A stretch of DNA of 64,000 nucleotides from assembly GCF_002095465.1 (NCBI RefSeq), contig NZ_MLFP01000006.1:124001-188000 (forward strand). Direction: 5' to 3'. Each line of letters begins with the position of its first letter. Within the stretch, counting starts at the first letter, position 1. The position numbers and the translations under genes were made by a program. The notes below the pieces were generated by a model that worked only from the letters and a program-made list of their open reading frames with translations, was not told the DNA's origin and ran no database searches. The stretch is from Pantoea rodasii. GTDB lineage: Bacteria; Pseudomonadota; Gammaproteobacteria; Enterobacterales; Enterobacteriaceae. Below are positions 15,582-26,346 of this stretch, one piece after another.

Positions 15582-17000
15582 TCACCCTGGATTGAGGGTG
15601 AAGTAGCGCTGCGCGTTGTTAAAGCAAATATCTTGCAGCATGCTGCCAAGCACCGCTTCATCATGCGGTACGATCCCATCCTGCACCCACTGGGCCAGCA
15701 GGTTGCAAAGTATACGGCGGAAGTATTCATGGCGCGTGTATGAGAGGAAACTGCGTGAATCGGTGAGCATGCCCACAAACTGGCTAAGCAGGCCAATCTG
15801 CGACAGCTGCTCCAGCTGGCGCAACATGCCATCACGTTGATCGTTGAACCACCAGCCAGAACCAAACTGCACTTTGCCCGCAATGCCTGTGCCCTGGAAA
15901 TTTCCCGCCATGGTGGCCAGCACTTCGTTGTCGCGTGGATTAAGACAGTAAAGAATGGTTTTGGGCAGTTGGTCGTTGAGATCCATCGCGTCCAGTAGGC
16001 GAGAAAGCGGCAGGGCAATGTTGGTATCACCAATCGAGTCAAAACCGCTGTCGGCACCCAACAGACGGAACAGACGGGTGCTGTTGTTGCGAATCGCGCC
16101 GATATGCAACTGCATCACCCAGTCGCGTCGGGCGTATTCGGATCCCAACCACACCAGCACCGCGCTGCTAAACTGTGCGACTTCCAGCTCGCTCAGCGTG
16201 TCGCCGTTACGACGTTTCGACAGAATGCCATCCAGCACGCTATCGTCGGGCACCGGCGCAAAACGCAGTATTTCGATGCCATGATCCGAAGCGCGGCAGC
16301 CATGAGCAGAGAAGTGATCCAGACGGCGCAGCAGGGCGGTTCGCAGCGCATCAAAACTATTGATCGCCACATCCGCAGCGGATTCCAGACGGCCCAGATA
16401 GTCGACAAAACCGTCAAGCTCTATCTTAAACACTTTATCCGGACGCCAGCTCGGCGCGACATCAACATCAAAACTGCGGTCGTCGGCAATCTGACGGTGA
16501 TATTGCAGAGAATCGATCGGATCGTCGGTGGTGCCTACCATGCGCACTTTCATCTGACGCATAATACCGCGCGCAGAAAAATCCGGTGTTGCCAGCTTCT
16601 CGGCACACTCATCCCAAACGCGTTGTGCAGTATCCGGCCCGAAGAGAGTATCCGTGATGCCAAATGGACGACGCAGCTCCAGATGGGTCCAGTGATACAA
16701 AGGATTGCCCAAGGTTTTAGGCACGGTATGTGCCCAGGCGAGATACTTGTCGTAATCGCTGGTGCGGTGACCGGTGATCAGTGACTCATCGACGCCGGCA
16801 GCACGCAGCGCACGCCATTTGTAGTGATCGCCCTCTAGCCAAATCTGGCCGAGATTAGCGAACTGGCGATCCTCCGCGATCTCCTGCGGGTTAAGGTGGC
16901 AGTGATAATCGTAGATCGGCATATCTGCGGCAAAGTCATGATACAAACGGCGAGCAATGTCGCTTTGCAACAGGAAATCGTCATCCATAAAGCGCTTCAT
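15582..17000 (-). CDS. uxaC: Glucuronate/galacturonate isomerase UxaC
   Basis: This 472-residue enzyme begins [24 protein letters not shown] and contains the amidohydrolase-like motif [20 protein letters not shown], a signature of uronate isomerases. It converts D-glucuronate to D-fructuronate and D-galacturonate to D-tagaturonate in the cytoplasm. The length matches E. coli UxaC. Its ATG overlaps the TGA of uxuB (ATGA), so here uxaC belongs to the uxuA-uxuB operon rather than to a uxaCA pair; uxaA and uxaB are not in the window. Confidence 0.95.
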   Translation of the reverse strand: MKRFMDDDFLLQSDIARRLYHDFAADMPIYDYHCHLNPQEIAEDRQFANLGQIWLEGDHYKWRALRAAGVDESLITGHRTSDYDKYLAWAHTVPKTLGNPLYHWTHLELRRPFGITDTLFGPDTAQRVWDECAEKLATPDFSARGIMRQMKVRMVGTTDDPIDSLQYHRQIADDRSFDVDVAPSWRPDKVFKIELDGFVDYLGRLESAADVAINSFDALRTALLRRLDHFSAHGCRASDHGIEILRFAPVPDDSVLDGILSKRRNGDTLSELEVAQFSSAVLVWLGSEYARRDWVMQLHIGAIRNNSTRLFRLLGADSGFDSIGDTNIALPLSRLLDAMDLNDQLPKTILYCLNPRDNEVLATMAGNFQGTGIAGKVQFGSGWWFNDQRDGMLRQLEQLSQIGLLSQFVGMLTDSRSFLSYTRHEYFRRILCNLLAQWVQDGIVPHDEAVLGSMLQDICFNNAQRYFTLNPG

Positions 17001-18478
17001 TTGGGCTCCGGGCTCAGGGATTCAACGGCAGCGCGAGCGCCATGCTGGCACAGCTGCGCATAAGCGTGTTGTAGGTGGGTGACAAAGCCGGGATTGGCGG
17101 GCAGATCATCACCAAAAATACTTTTTACTGCGAGCAGGGCGCTGACGCGCGCATCACCCTCTGGATAGTGCTGATTGATGTGCGTGAGCGTGTCGAACAA
17201 TGGGTCAACCACATCAAATTTCTCACCCTGTTGATTGCAGCCCAATACATAGCGCATCCATCCCGCGATCCCCAACGCCAGATGGCGATAGTCACTGCCA
17301 TGCTGCAGATGGTGACGCACGGAATCCAGCCAGCGCTGCGGCAGTTTCTGGCTGCCATCCATAGCAATCTGCTGAGTACGATGACGTAACGAGGGGTTGC
17401 TGAAGCGAGCGATCAGTTGATCGGCATATGCCTGCAAATCAATGCCATCAGGCATGCGCAGTGTCGGAGCCTGCTCGTGCATCATCAGTGCCAGCGCAGC
17501 CTGACGATAAGCGGGCAGTTGCATGGTGTCGGCAATGGTTTCGCAGTTGCCCAGATAACCGAGATAGGCAAGAAATGAGTGACTGCCGTTAAGCATGCGC
17601 AGTTTCATCATTTCGAAGGGGGCAACGTCCGCCACAAACTGCGCGCCCACGTGATCCCAGTCAGGGCGACCGTTGACAAAGTTATCCTCGATCACCCACT
17701 GACGGAACGGCTCGCAGGCCACGCCGCAGGGATCGGCAACGCCCAGCAAGTCGCAAATTTCCTGTCGTGTTTCGTCGGTCACCGCCGGAACGATGCGGTC
17801 AACCATACTGCTGGGGAAAGTGACATTCTCTCCGATCCACTTCGCCAACTGCGCATCACGCAACTGGGCAAGGCCGACCACTGCGGCGCGGGCCACATGG
17901 CCGTTATCACGCAGGTTATCGCATGACAGCACGGTAAACGGACCCATCCCGCGCTCGCGACGCACACGCAATGCTTCGACGATAAAGCCAATGGCGGATT
18001 TTGGCGCTGCGGGATGTGCAAGATCATGCTGGATCAGCGGGTTGTCAGCATCTAATTCGCCGCTGGCACCCTGGGTACAGTAGCCCTTTTCAGTCACTGT
18101 CAGTGAGACGATAGCGGTTTCCGAGCGGGCAAGCGCTTCAATGATGCCATCATGACCATCCAACGCGGGATGCAGGGCCTGTTTGATGGCGGCGACAATG
18201 TGAATGTCATTATGCTCAGCGCCTTTCTCGGTCACGCTGTAAAGCAGATCTTGCTGGCGCAGTTGCTCTACCAACAGTTTGCCGCTTGCTGACATCAGGT
18301 TGACCTCACAGATGCCCCAGTCAGTGTCACTGATGTCCAGCAGATGGTGCAGATACAGCGCCTGATGCGCGCGATGGAAAGCACCACAGCCGATATGTAC
18401 CATGCGCGGCACCAGCCGTTGGTGATTCCATGCGGGGCGCGCGACTTTCAGTTCGCCGCTGGCAAGGTTATGTTCCAT
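16997..18478 (-). CDS. uxuB: Fructuronate reductase UxuB
   Basis: This 493-residue polyol-dehydrogenase-family enzyme carries the Rossmann segment [21 protein letters not shown]. It also has the conserved blocks [37 protein letters not shown] and [18 protein letters not shown], which hold the catalytic lysine and asparagine. It reduces D-fructuronate to D-mannonate with NADH. ATG 18478 preceded by GGAG is chosen over the longer frame to 18508. Similarity to E. coli UxuB runs over the whole length, and uxuA lies just upstream. Confidence 0.95.
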   Translation of the reverse strand: MEHNLASGELKVARPAWNHQRLVPRMVHIGCGAFHRAHQALYLHHLLDISDTDWGICEVNLMSASGKLLVEQLRQQDLLYSVTEKGAEHNDIHIVAAIKQALHPALDGHDGIIEALARSETAIVSLTVTEKGYCTQGASGELDADNPLIQHDLAHPAAPKSAIGFIVEALRVRRERGMGPFTVLSCDNLRDNGHVARAAVVGLAQLRDAQLAKWIGENVTFPSSMVDRIVPAVTDETRQEICDLLGVADPCGVACEPFRQWVIEDNFVNGRPDWDHVGAQFVADVAPFEMMKLRMLNGSHSFLAYLGYLGNCETIADTMQLPAYRQAALALMMHEQAPTLRMPDGIDLQAYADQLIARFSNPSLRHRTQQIAMDGSQKLPQRWLDSVRHHLQHGSDYRHLALGIAGWMRYVLGCNQQGEKFDVVDPLFDTLTHINQHYPEGDARVSALLAVKSIFGDDLPANPGFVTHLQHAYAQLCQHGARAAVESLSPEPK

Positions 18479-18497
18479 GTAAACTCCATTCGACCCA

Positions 18498-18564
18498 GTG
18501 CGCCTCAATGCGCACCCTACATCGGATCGTAGCGTTGTGCTTCTGGCGCGGATAATTGCGCCAG
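18498..18564. repeat. Two short palindromes in the uxuA-uxuB spacer
   Basis: GTGCGC/GCGCAC (18498-18515) and CTGGCGC/GCGCCAG (18543-18564) form two hairpins in the 101-nt intercistronic gap. They resemble the REP-like palindromes at 23923-23995 and could tune uxuB expression by RNA stability. Confidence 0.5.
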
Positions 18565-18579
18565 CAGCAGCGAATGCCT

Positions 18580-19758
18580 TTAGAAATAGGCGCGATTAAT
18601 CGCCAACTCCACACCACGAATCTCCGCCAGACCTTTCAGACGACCAATGGCCGAATAACCTGGATTGGTCTTCTTCCTGAGATCGTCGAGCATCTGGTGG
18701 CCGTGGTCCGGACGCATCGGGATTAGATCTTCCTGACCTGCGGTTTTACGGCGATGTTCTTCTTCGGCAATGGCTTTAATCACCGCGAACATGTCGACAT
18801 CACCGCCGAGGTGCGCGGCTTCATGGAAAGTGTTCGGATTCTCTTCGCGTTTGGTTGACCGCAAATGGGCGAAGTAGATGCGCGGGCCAAAACGTTTCAC
18901 CATGCCGGCCAGATCGTTTTCAGCTAAGACGCCATAAGATCCGGTGCACATGGTGAAGCCATTGGCAGGGCTCGGCACGGTATCCATCATCCACTGCAAA
19001 TCGTCCGCGTTAGAGACAATGCGAGGCAGGCCAAGAATCGGGCGGGGTGGATCATCTGGATGCACCGCCATCCGCACACCGGCTTCTTCAGCAACAGGAA
19101 TGATCGCGCGCAGGAAGGTGGCGAAGTTTTCGCGTAGTTCGGCTTTACCAATACCGTTATAGCGTGCCAGCTGGGCGCGGAACTGATCCAGCGAGTAACC
19201 TTCTTCAGCACCCGGCAGACCGGCAATAATGTTACGCGTCAGGCGCGTTTTGTGCGCTTCGCTCATGGTCGCGAAACGGTCAGCTGCCTGAGCGATCTCG
19301 GTGCTGGAGTAATCGTTTTCCGCACCAGGACGCTGCAGGATATGTAATTCAAACACGGCGAATTCAATCTGGTCGAAACGTAGCGCTTTGGCACCGTCCG
19401 GCAGCAAATATTCAAGGTCAGTGCGTGTCCAGTCGAGAATCGGCATGAAGTTGTAGCACACGGTTTTAATGCCACACTGCGCCAGATTGCGCAGAGACTG
19501 CTGGTAATGACTGATCCACTTCTGACACTCACCGCTGCCGGTTTTGATCTCTTCGTGAATTGGCACGCTTTCGACCACTGACCACTCCAGCCCGGCGGCT
19601 TCGATAATTGCCTTACGCTGCATAATTTCATCCACTGACCACACTTCCCCATTCGGTATGTGGTGCAGCGCCGTCACGATGCCAGTCACGCCAGCTTGTC
19701 GTGCATCAGCGAGAGAAACGGGGTCATTTGGGCCATACCAGCGCCAGGTCTGCTTCAT
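18580..19758 (-). CDS. uxuA: Mannonate dehydratase UxuA
   Basis: This 392-residue protein begins [23 protein letters not shown], the diagnostic UxuA N-terminus, and carries the metal-site segments [23 protein letters not shown] and MRPDHGHQM. It dehydrates D-mannonate to 2-keto-3-deoxygluconate, the entry point to the KDG pathway. The start follows GAGG. Two ExuR/UxuR-like palindromes lie upstream in the gap to the divergent transporter gene, so it is the first gene of uxuA-uxuB-uxaC. Confidence 0.96.
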   Translation of the reverse strand: MKQTWRWYGPNDPVSLADARQAGVTGIVTALHHIPNGEVWSVDEIMQRKAIIEAAGLEWSVVESVPIHEEIKTGSGECQKWISHYQQSLRNLAQCGIKTVCYNFMPILDWTRTDLEYLLPDGAKALRFDQIEFAVFELHILQRPGAENDYSSTEIAQAADRFATMSEAHKTRLTRNIIAGLPGAEEGYSLDQFRAQLARYNGIGKAELRENFATFLRAIIPVAEEAGVRMAVHPDDPPRPILGLPRIVSNADDLQWMMDTVPSPANGFTMCTGSYGVLAENDLAGMVKRFGPRIYFAHLRSTKREENPNTFHEAAHLGGDVDMFAVIKAIAEEEHRRKTAGQEDLIPMRPDHGHQMLDDLRKKTNPGYSAIGRLKGLAEIRGVELAINRAYF

Positions 19759-19803
19759 GTTGTTACCTCATGTGGGTCCTGAAAATGAAACTCAAGACAA
19801 TTC

Positions 19804-19825
19804 TTATATTGGTTGACCTATTTAT
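19804..19825. promoter_or_regulatory. ExuR/UxuR-like operator, uxuA side
   Basis: The sequence TATTGGTTGACCTATTT is centred on GGT-TG-ACC, close to the ExuR/UxuR palindrome AATTGGTATACCAATT. It lies about 45-65 bp upstream of the uxuA start. Confidence 0.55.
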
Positions 19826-19908
19826 CGGTTAGCGCACCGTTTTATCGAATGAACTGCGCTTCAGGCGTTAAAATTCGACTCTTTGACCAAGGATGTCAAC
19901 CTCACTGC

Positions 19909-19928
19909 TAATTTTGGTTAACCAGATC
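19909..19928. promoter_or_regulatory. ExuR/UxuR-like operator, transporter side
   Basis: TAATTTTGGTTAACCAGATC contains the palindrome TGGTTAACCA. It sits in the 363-bp divergent gap (19759-20121) between uxuA and the transporter gene and could co-regulate both. Apart from these two operators I see no gene in the gap. Confidence 0.55.
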
Positions 19929-20121
19929 ACAAATGCGTTATGCAAGTGGCGACCACTTTGCGCATCTGTGTTTCACTCCTGGCGGATGGTTAGAGATGAC
20001 TCACTGAAGTCGCTCCTCAACAACAAGCAACAGATTCTGGGCGGCAGCCAACGATATTTCCGGTTTATCGCGAGTCCGCGCATTCACCACAGAATTTGTA
20101 AGCTCATGATGTTAATAAAGA

Positions 20122-21434
20122 ATGGAGAACCAGATGAACCGCAGTTTAAATCCAGGGATCGCTGCCGCTGGCAGCAAACGTACCTTCCGCAATTTGCGCT
20201 GGTGGGTGTTGGTGCTGTTCTTAGCGGGCGTTACCGTCAACTACATCACCCGTAACTCACTGGGCATTCTGGCGCCTGAGCTGAAAACCAGCCTGGGCAT
20301 CACTACTGAACAATATTCATGGATCGTCGGCGCGTTTCAGCTGGCGTATACCTTCTTTCAACCGATTTGCGGCTGGCTGATTGATGTCATAGGCCTCAAA
20401 GTCGGCTTCCTGATTTGTGCTTCGGTCTGGGCGGTTGCCTGCTTGTTTCATGCGGGGGCGGCGAGCTGGGTTCACCTCGCTATTCTGCGTTTTGTCATGG
20501 GCGGAGCGGAAGCCGCTGCGACTCCAGCAAACGCCAAAGTCTTAGGTGAATGGTTCCCGAAAAAAGAGCGCCCAGTCGCGGCCGGATGGGCGGGTGTGGG
20601 CTTCTCGATTGGCGCCATGTTGGCACCGCCGATTATCTATTTCGCTCATGCCTCATTTGGCTGGCAGGGGGCTTTCCTGTTTACCGGTTGCCTGGCGCTG
20701 GGGTGGGTGGTGCTGTGGTGGTTACTGTATCGCGATCCTGAGGTTCATCCCAATCTGTCCGCGTCTGAACTGGAATTTATCCGTCAGGATAACGAACCGC
20801 CCGCGGTAAAATTACCGTTCTTCAAGGCACTAAAAGCGTCTCCAAAAACAAACGCTTCTACGGCATTGCGATCCCCGCCTTTATGGCTGAACCGGCGTGG
20901 GGCGTATTGAGTTTCTGGGTGCCGCTCTACCTGGCGAAAGATCTTGGCATGGATCTCAAGCAGATCGCCATGTTTGCCTGGCTGCCATTCCTTGCCGCGG
21001 ATCTGGGGAGTGTCGCGAGTGGCTATCTGACGCGTATCTACACACGCTTGTTTGGTTTCAAGCTGGTGAACTCGGTGGTGGCCAGTTCCGTTACCGGCGC
21101 CTTCCTGATGTTGTCTCTCGCACTGGTGGCGATGACCAAAGACCCTTACGTCGCTATCGCATTGATCTCGATTGGTGGCTTCGGTCATCAGATCATCTCT
21201 TGCATGCTGAGTGCGCTGGTGGTGGAGAAGTTTGATAAAGGACAGATGGCGACGGTGAATGGTATGCGCGGCTCATTCGCGTGGATCTCCAGCTTCATTT
21301 TCTCCCTGATTATTGGCGTCACCGCCGACAAAATTGGCTTTAACCCGCTGTTTGTCGCCATGGGCTTCTTTGATTTGATTGGCGCGGTCTTCCTGATTGC
21401 TTTTATTGCTGAACGTCGCGCACAGCGCGCCTGA
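20122..21434 (+). pseudogene. ExuT-like MFS hexuronate transporter, frameshifted
   Basis: The frame from ATG 20122 (after GGAG) gives the N-terminal half of a 12-helix MFS protein of the anion:cation symporter family: NYITRNSLGILAPEL, SWIVGAFQLAYTFFQP and RFVMGGAEAAATPANAKVL. It breaks at an A5 run (20844-20848). The other frame continues KNKRFYGIAIPAFMAEPAWG to 21434. One extra A gives 437 residues, the normal size. The N-terminal half resembles ExuT. The position between uxuA and a GH31 gene suggests import of hexuronates or short uronate-containing oligosaccharides. The lesion is probably an undercalled homopolymer. Confidence 0.82.
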
Positions 21435-21448
21435 AAAAGTAGGTAACA

Positions 21449-23841
21449 ATGAAAACGTTAAAGAATTGGTCACTCACGCACTCTGATCAACACCATGTTG
21501 CGTTAACCGTTGATGGTAAACATACGCTGAACCTGTACGTGCTCGAATCCGGCATGTTCCGTGTAGCGATTAAACGTCAGAGCGGTTTTGCCTTTGACCG
21601 CACCTGGAGCATTGCGCCAGAAAGCGATGTGCCGTGGGAAGGGCGTCCACGTGACAGCCTGGCGGGCTTCACGCTGCCGGGTTTTACGCTGGAAGAAGAG
21701 GGTGACACGCTGGTGGTGTCTACCGACGTGCTGCGCGTGATTGTCCATCAGCCGCTGGCGCTGGAGTGGCAACACCGCGATAGCGCCGGTGCCTGGCAGC
21801 TGTTGACCTGTGACCGCCCAACCAGTGCTTATCAGATCAACGCACACGGTGACGGCGTGGCGCACTATCAGCGTCGAATGAATGATGATGCCTATTACGG
21901 CCTCGGTGAGAAAGCCGGCGATTTGCAACGTAACGGCAAGCGCTATGAGATGCGCAACCTGGATGCGATGGGCTATAACGCCTCCTCAACCGATCCACTG
22001 TACAAACATGTGCCGTTCACGATTACGCGTCGCAGCGACGTGAGCTTCGGCCTTTACTACGATAACCTCAGCAGCAGCTGGTTCGATCTTGGCAACGAGC
22101 TGGATAACTACCATCAGCCGTATCGTCGCTGGCAGGCCGAAAGTGGTGACATCGATTATTACCTGTTTGTTGGCAGCAAAGTGCTGGATGTCACCAAAGC
22201 CTTTGTGCGTCTCACCGGTAAAACGCTGTTTGGCCCGAAATGGAGCCTGGGCTACAGCGGCTCAACCATGCACTACACCGATGCGCCAGATGCACAGAAT
22301 CAGCTGATGAAATTTATTCGCCTGTGTGAAGAGCACGATATCCCGTGCGATTCATTCCAGCTGTCGTCCGGCTACACCTCAATCAACAACAAGCGCTACG
22401 TGTTCAACTGGAACGACGACAAAGTGCCGCAGCCCGAGGTGATGAGCCAGGCGTTCCATGATGCCGGTCTGCGTTTGGCCGCTAACATCAAACCTTGCCT
22501 GTTGCAGGACCATCCGCGCTATGAAGAAGTGGCGTCGCAGGGGCTGTTTATCCGCGATTCGGAAGAGGACGCACCAGAGCGTTCGGTGTTCTGGGACGAC
22601 GAAGGTTCGCACCTTGATTTTACCCATCCACAAGCGGTGGCGTGGTGGCAAGAAAACGTCACCCAACAGCTGCTGGAAAAGGGTATCGATTCCACCTGGA
22701 ATGATAATAACGAATATGAAGTGTGGGATGGTGAAGCGCGTTGCCACGGTTTTGGTACGCCGATCGCCATTAAGCATATCCGCCCGGTGATGCCGTTGCT
22801 GATGATGCGTGCGTCGATGGAAGCGCAGCAGCGTTTCGCGCCGGAAAACGTCCGTTCCTGATTTCTCGTTCTGGCTGTGCCGGGATGCAACGCTATGTCC
22901 AAACCTGGAGTGGCGATAACCGCACCAACTGGACCTCGCTGCGCTACAACATCCGTATGGGCCTGGGGATGAGTTTGTCGGGCCTGTATAACGTCGGGCA
23001 CGATGTGGGCGGTTTCTCGGGCGATAAACCGGATGCCGAACTGTTTGTGCGTTGGGTGCAGAATGGCGTGATGCATCCGCGTTTCACCATTCACTCGTGG
23101 AATGACGATCACACAGTGAATGAGCCGTGGATGTATCCGTCGGTCACGCCTGCGATTCGTGCCGCCATTGAACTGCGTTATCGCCTGCTACCGTATCTCT
23201 ATACCTTGCTGTGGCAAGCGCATGCCGATGATGAACCGATGCTGCGTCCAACCTTCCTCGATCATGAGCATGACGCCCAGACCTTTGCCGAGTGCGACGA
23301 GTTTCTGTTGGGCCGTGATGTATTAGTGGCGAGCGTGGTTGAAGCGGGTCAGCGTGAACGCACCCTTTGGCTGCCGGATAACCAAACCGGTTGGTATGAT
23401 TTCGCCACACAACAGTGGTACAGCGGTGGTCAGTGGATCACGCTGCCTGCGCCACTGGAAACCCAGCCAATGCTGGTGCGCGCCGGCGCAGCCTTGCCGT
23501 TTAGCCAGCGTCTGCGTCATGTGGATGCACAAGCGGATGACCGCCGCACGCTGCAACTTTATCCGCTACAGGCTAAAGGCGTAAGCAACGGATTGGTGTT
23601 CGAGGATGACGGTGAGTCGTGGGGTTATCAGCAGGGTAACGCCTTGTGGCTGAGCTGGGAAATGCGCAGCGACGCCGGGGCCATTCACCTGAGCTTTACA
23701 CGCAAAGGCGATTACCAGCCAGCATGGAAAACGCTGCAGATTGCACTGCCTGCTGGAGAACAACGTCAGCTGTTTGTTGAAGGTGTGGCGGTTGATAGCG
23801 CGGATGCGCATGTCGTGCTGGCGCAGTTAGCGAGCCACTAA
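21449..23841 (+). pseudogene. GH31 alpha-glycosidase (YicI-like), frameshifted
   Basis: The first part (21449-22861) includes the beta-sandwich domain and barrel motifs YYGLGEKAGDLQRNGKRYEMRN and STWNDNNEYEVWDG, where the Asp of WNDNNE is the family-31 nucleophile. After an A4 run (22845-22848) the frame changes. The other frame continues KRPFLISRSGCAGMQRY and WSGDNRTNW, where Asp is the acid/base, then the C-terminal domains to 23841. Restoring one A gives 797 residues. YicI-type enzymes release alpha-xylose or alpha-glucose from oligosaccharides. It lies 14 bp after the uronate-type transporter, so the likely substrate is imported by that protein. No signal peptide: cytoplasmic. Confidence 0.85.
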
Positions 23842-23854
23842 GCCTCAGATCTCA

Positions 23855-23879
23855 AAGAGTGCGCTAAATGCGCACTCTT
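23855..23879 (+). terminator. Hairpin after the GH31 gene
   Basis: AAGAGTGCGC and GCGCACTCTT form a perfect ten-base stem with a TAAAT loop 14 bp after the stop. The T tract is short, so this may also be one of the GTGCGC-type palindromes seen in the uxu operon. Confidence 0.65.
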
Positions 23880-23922
23880 CAATACTAATCAGTAAAGCCT
23901 AAGCGGGTTAACAGTACATCCG

Positions 23923-23995
23923 GTAGCGGCGCGATTTATCGCGCATCGTTACTTAACTTAGTGGCTGTAGGAAGCGCAATCAATTGCGCAGCTAC
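23923..23995. repeat. REP/BIME-like pair of palindromes
   Basis: Two palindromes lie 14 bp apart: GTAGCG-GCGCGAT/ATCGCGC-GTTAC (23923-23952) and GTAG-GCGCAAT/ATTGCGC-CTAC (23967-23995). Both have GTAG/CTAC outer and GCGC-based inner arms. They lie in an intergenic space between convergent genes, as REP elements usually do. Confidence 0.6.
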
Positions 23996-24076
23996 CGAAA
24001 ATCGTGATTATTTAGGGGGTTAACCGACAAGCCTTATGCCATTTATGGCGAACGAAAAGCCTGCCGTAGCATTAAA

Positions 24077-24622
24077 TCAATCGATCAATCCCTTTGCCCG
24101 CGCCAGTAAAAACGCAGTCACGGATGTTGCATCGGTCACTTTCCCTTCCAGCACCTGTTGTAGAAATTCACTGATCTTCATTTTGCGTGCCGTCAGCCCA
24201 ACTTCTTCAGCATCCAGATTTTGCCCTTGATAATGCAGGTCACTGGCGAGATAGATGTGATAACCCTGTGCAGAGTAGCCCTGCGCCAGTTTTTGATAGC
24301 CCACATACTGCCAGCGGTCGGCAATTAACCCGGTTTCTTCTTGCAGTTCGCCCGCAGCCAGCATTTCTGGCGTCGCGCCGGGATCGAGTTCCCAACTGCC
24401 TTGCGGCAACTCAATGGTGCGTTCACCTATCGGATAACGATACTGTTCCACCACAAAGAGGCTGTCATCCTCCACCGGAAGAATCACCACGAAATCGTTC
24501 TTTTCAATCACTGAATAGATGCCTTCACTGCCATCAGCGCGTTGAATTTTATCTTCTTTTAGCGTCATCCAGCGGTTGCGATAGATCTCAGTGGATGCAA
24601 GGGTGTGAATTTCAGGTTTCAA
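24077..24622 (-). CDS. Nudix hydrolase (ADP-sugar pyrophosphatase type)
   Basis: This 181-residue protein carries a Nudix box in GATPEMLAAGELQEETGLIA, with the REUXEEXGU core as AGELQEETGL (the usual R is G). The preceding VVEQYRYPIGERTIELPQG is typical of the NudF/ADP-ribose pyrophosphatase branch. It should hydrolyse nucleoside-diphosphate sugars or related compounds. The start is TTG at 24622: no ATG fits, and GGAGG lies seven bases upstream. It stands alone. Confidence 0.8.
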   Translation of the reverse strand: MKPEIHTLASTEIYRNRWMTLKEDKIQRADGSEGIYSVIEKNDFVVILPVEDDSLFVVEQYRYPIGERTIELPQGSWELDPGATPEMLAAGELQEETGLIADRWQYVGYQKLAQGYSAQGYHIYLASDLHYQGQNLDAEEVGLTARKMKISEFLQQVLEGKVTDATSVTAFLLARAKGLID

Positions 24623-24670
24623 AATAGGCCTCCGCTCAATGTATCGATGGGTTAATTAACCTCAGTGATA

Positions 24671-25573
24671 TTACTGTTTAAACGCCCAGCCGAGCTTGCC
24701 ATCCGCAGAAATCATCTTATCGAGTTTCTTCTCGTTGACCTTTTTCATCGCACCCAGCTTTTCAGCGGTCAGCGGGCCGTTATCGCTTTGCGCAATCACC
24801 GTGTCTTTAGGCACTTCCGTGATTTTCTCCGCAATGGCGGTGACCGCTGCGCCATAGCCTTTGCGGTCATGCAGATCGAATGATTTTAGCGGCAGTTCGC
24901 TTTCCAGCCATTCCCCCCAATAGAATTCAAGGAACGGTGGCGGGTTATCCTCTTTCTCAAAGCCGATATCGCGCACGAAATAAACCAGCGAACGATACTC
25001 ATCGTCCTGCATATGTTTACGGCCAAGGACTTTCGGCAGGGCATCAGGCGTGATTTTACCTTTAGGCGTATCCAGCCAGACCAAATGAGCGGCTTCCATC
25101 TGTTGCCAGAAAGCCGTCATGGTTTTCAGGCTGCGGAAATCGTTAGTAATGCGAACCTGCACGCGAGTTTTTAAGCCGCCAATATCAGCGAAATTGCTAA
25201 AGGTGTGGTGGCCATCAGTGAGATAGAGCGCGTTATCCGGGGCGATAACGGCGGTTTTCATCGGGCCCGGCTGCGAGCCCACCGGGGCTTTGCAGGTAAA
25301 ACTGTCCGGATCGGAGATGCGTGATTTACTGCTGAATTTATCCACGCCTTTCTGTCCCATGCTCTCGCAGAAATCATCGAACAGTTTTTTAGGATCGGCT
25401 TGATAGCGATGCAATTTGTAATCCAACTGACGATAGCCAATCGCAGCCTGCGTCGGATGCAGTTGCGACAGTTGCACCTGCACAATATCGCCCGCTTTGA
25501 TATCGGCGGGCAGTGCGGCAGAAGCCTGACCGGCGGACCACAACAATGCCAGCAGTGACCATGGTGTTCTCAT
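24671..25573 (-). CDS. Secreted ParB-like (ParBc_2) protein
   Basis: This 300-residue protein starts at ATG 25573 with a signal peptide (MRTPWSLLALLWSAGQASA). The mature part contains QLHPTQAAIGYRQLDYKLHRY and LTDGHHTFSNFAD, the ParB/sulfiredoxin-like fold (ParBc_2 group, PF08857). The D-G-H-H site resembles the nuclease or phosphate-binding loop of the superfamily. The role of these periplasmic relatives is unknown. The longer frame to 25615 lacks a ribosome site. The gene is divergent from the hexapeptide transferase gene. Confidence 0.7.
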   Translation of the reverse strand: MRTPWSLLALLWSAGQASAALPADIKAGDIVQVQLSQLHPTQAAIGYRQLDYKLHRYQADPKKLFDDFCESMGQKGVDKFSSKSRISDPDSFTCKAPVGSQPGPMKTAVIAPDNALYLTDGHHTFSNFADIGGLKTRVQVRITNDFRSLKTMTAFWQQMEAAHLVWLDTPKGKITPDALPKVLGRKHMQDDEYRSLVYFVRDIGFEKEDNPPPFLEFYWGEWLESELPLKSFDLHDRKGYGAAVTAIAEKITEVPKDTVIAQSDNGPLTAEKLGAMKKVNEKKLDKMISADGKLGWAFKQ

Positions 25574-25711
25574 TCCCTTTCCCTTTCGCTTATTCCCCTG
25601 CAACAGAGGCGACACGATAGCATTTCTGTCATCTTCCCGCTTTAGTGTTGTGCTTCGCGGTTGTCCAGATACAACCCGTTATCCAGACATCTGACCACAT
25701 TGGAGCGTTCT

Positions 25712-26344
25712 ATGGCCCTCGCCGCTGTCCAGCCAGCTAAACTGCAACACACGATTATCGACCCCAGCGTGCGCATGCGCGAAACCCACATCGGTCAGCA
25801 GTGCGAAATCCTCGCTGAAAGTTATCTTGAGTACAGCGAGTTGGGTGATTTTTCCTATCTTGGCGAACACTGTTGTGTGGCGGATGCGCAGATCGGTCGT
25901 TATACCGCGATTGCCAATCAGGTGAGGATTGGTGCGCCCAATCATCCGATGGATCGTGCTTCACAGCATCGTTTCACCTACTGCCCGGAATATTATGACC
26001 CACAAGCGCAGCGCGATGCGGGCTTCTTTGCCCACCGCCGTGAAGACCGGGTGATCATTGGCAACGATGTGTGGATTGGTCACGGGGTGATTGTGCTGCC
26101 CGGTGTCACCATCGGTGATGGCGCAGTGCTGGCTGCCGGCGCGGTGGTGACTAAAGATGTTGCGCCTTACACCATCGTGGGCGGTGTTCCTGCGAAAGTC
26201 ATCCGCGCGCGTTTTAGTTCTGAAATCGCCGTGCAGTTGCAGCAGATCGCCTGGTGGAATTGGCCGCTGGAAAAAGTCATGGCGCATCTGGCCGATTTCC
26301 AATCGCCAGATATCGCTGCTTTCTGCCAGCGGCACGCGGTGTAG
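25712..26344 (+). CDS. Hexapeptide-repeat acyltransferase
   Basis: This 210-residue left-handed beta-helix protein has repeats such as [20 protein letters not shown] and [20 protein letters not shown], then [24 protein letters not shown], the classic end of the xenobiotic acetyltransferase/LbH domain. The middle insertion ([20 protein letters not shown]) is typical of the phosphonate-locus transferase subfamily (TIGR03308-like). No phn genes are nearby, so the substrate is unknown. ATG 25712 after GGAG is preferred to the in-frame TTG at 25661. Confidence 0.75.
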   Translation: MALAAVQPAKLQHTIIDPSVRMRETHIGQQCEILAESYLEYSELGDFSYLGEHCCVADAQIGRYTAIANQVRIGAPNHPMDRASQHRFTYCPEYYDPQAQRDAGFFAHRREDRVIIGNDVWIGHGVIVLPGVTIGDGAVLAAGAVVTKDVAPYTIVGGVPAKVIRARFSSEIAVQLQQIAWWNWPLEKVMAHLADFQSPDIAAFCQRHAV

Positions 26345-26346
26345 AT

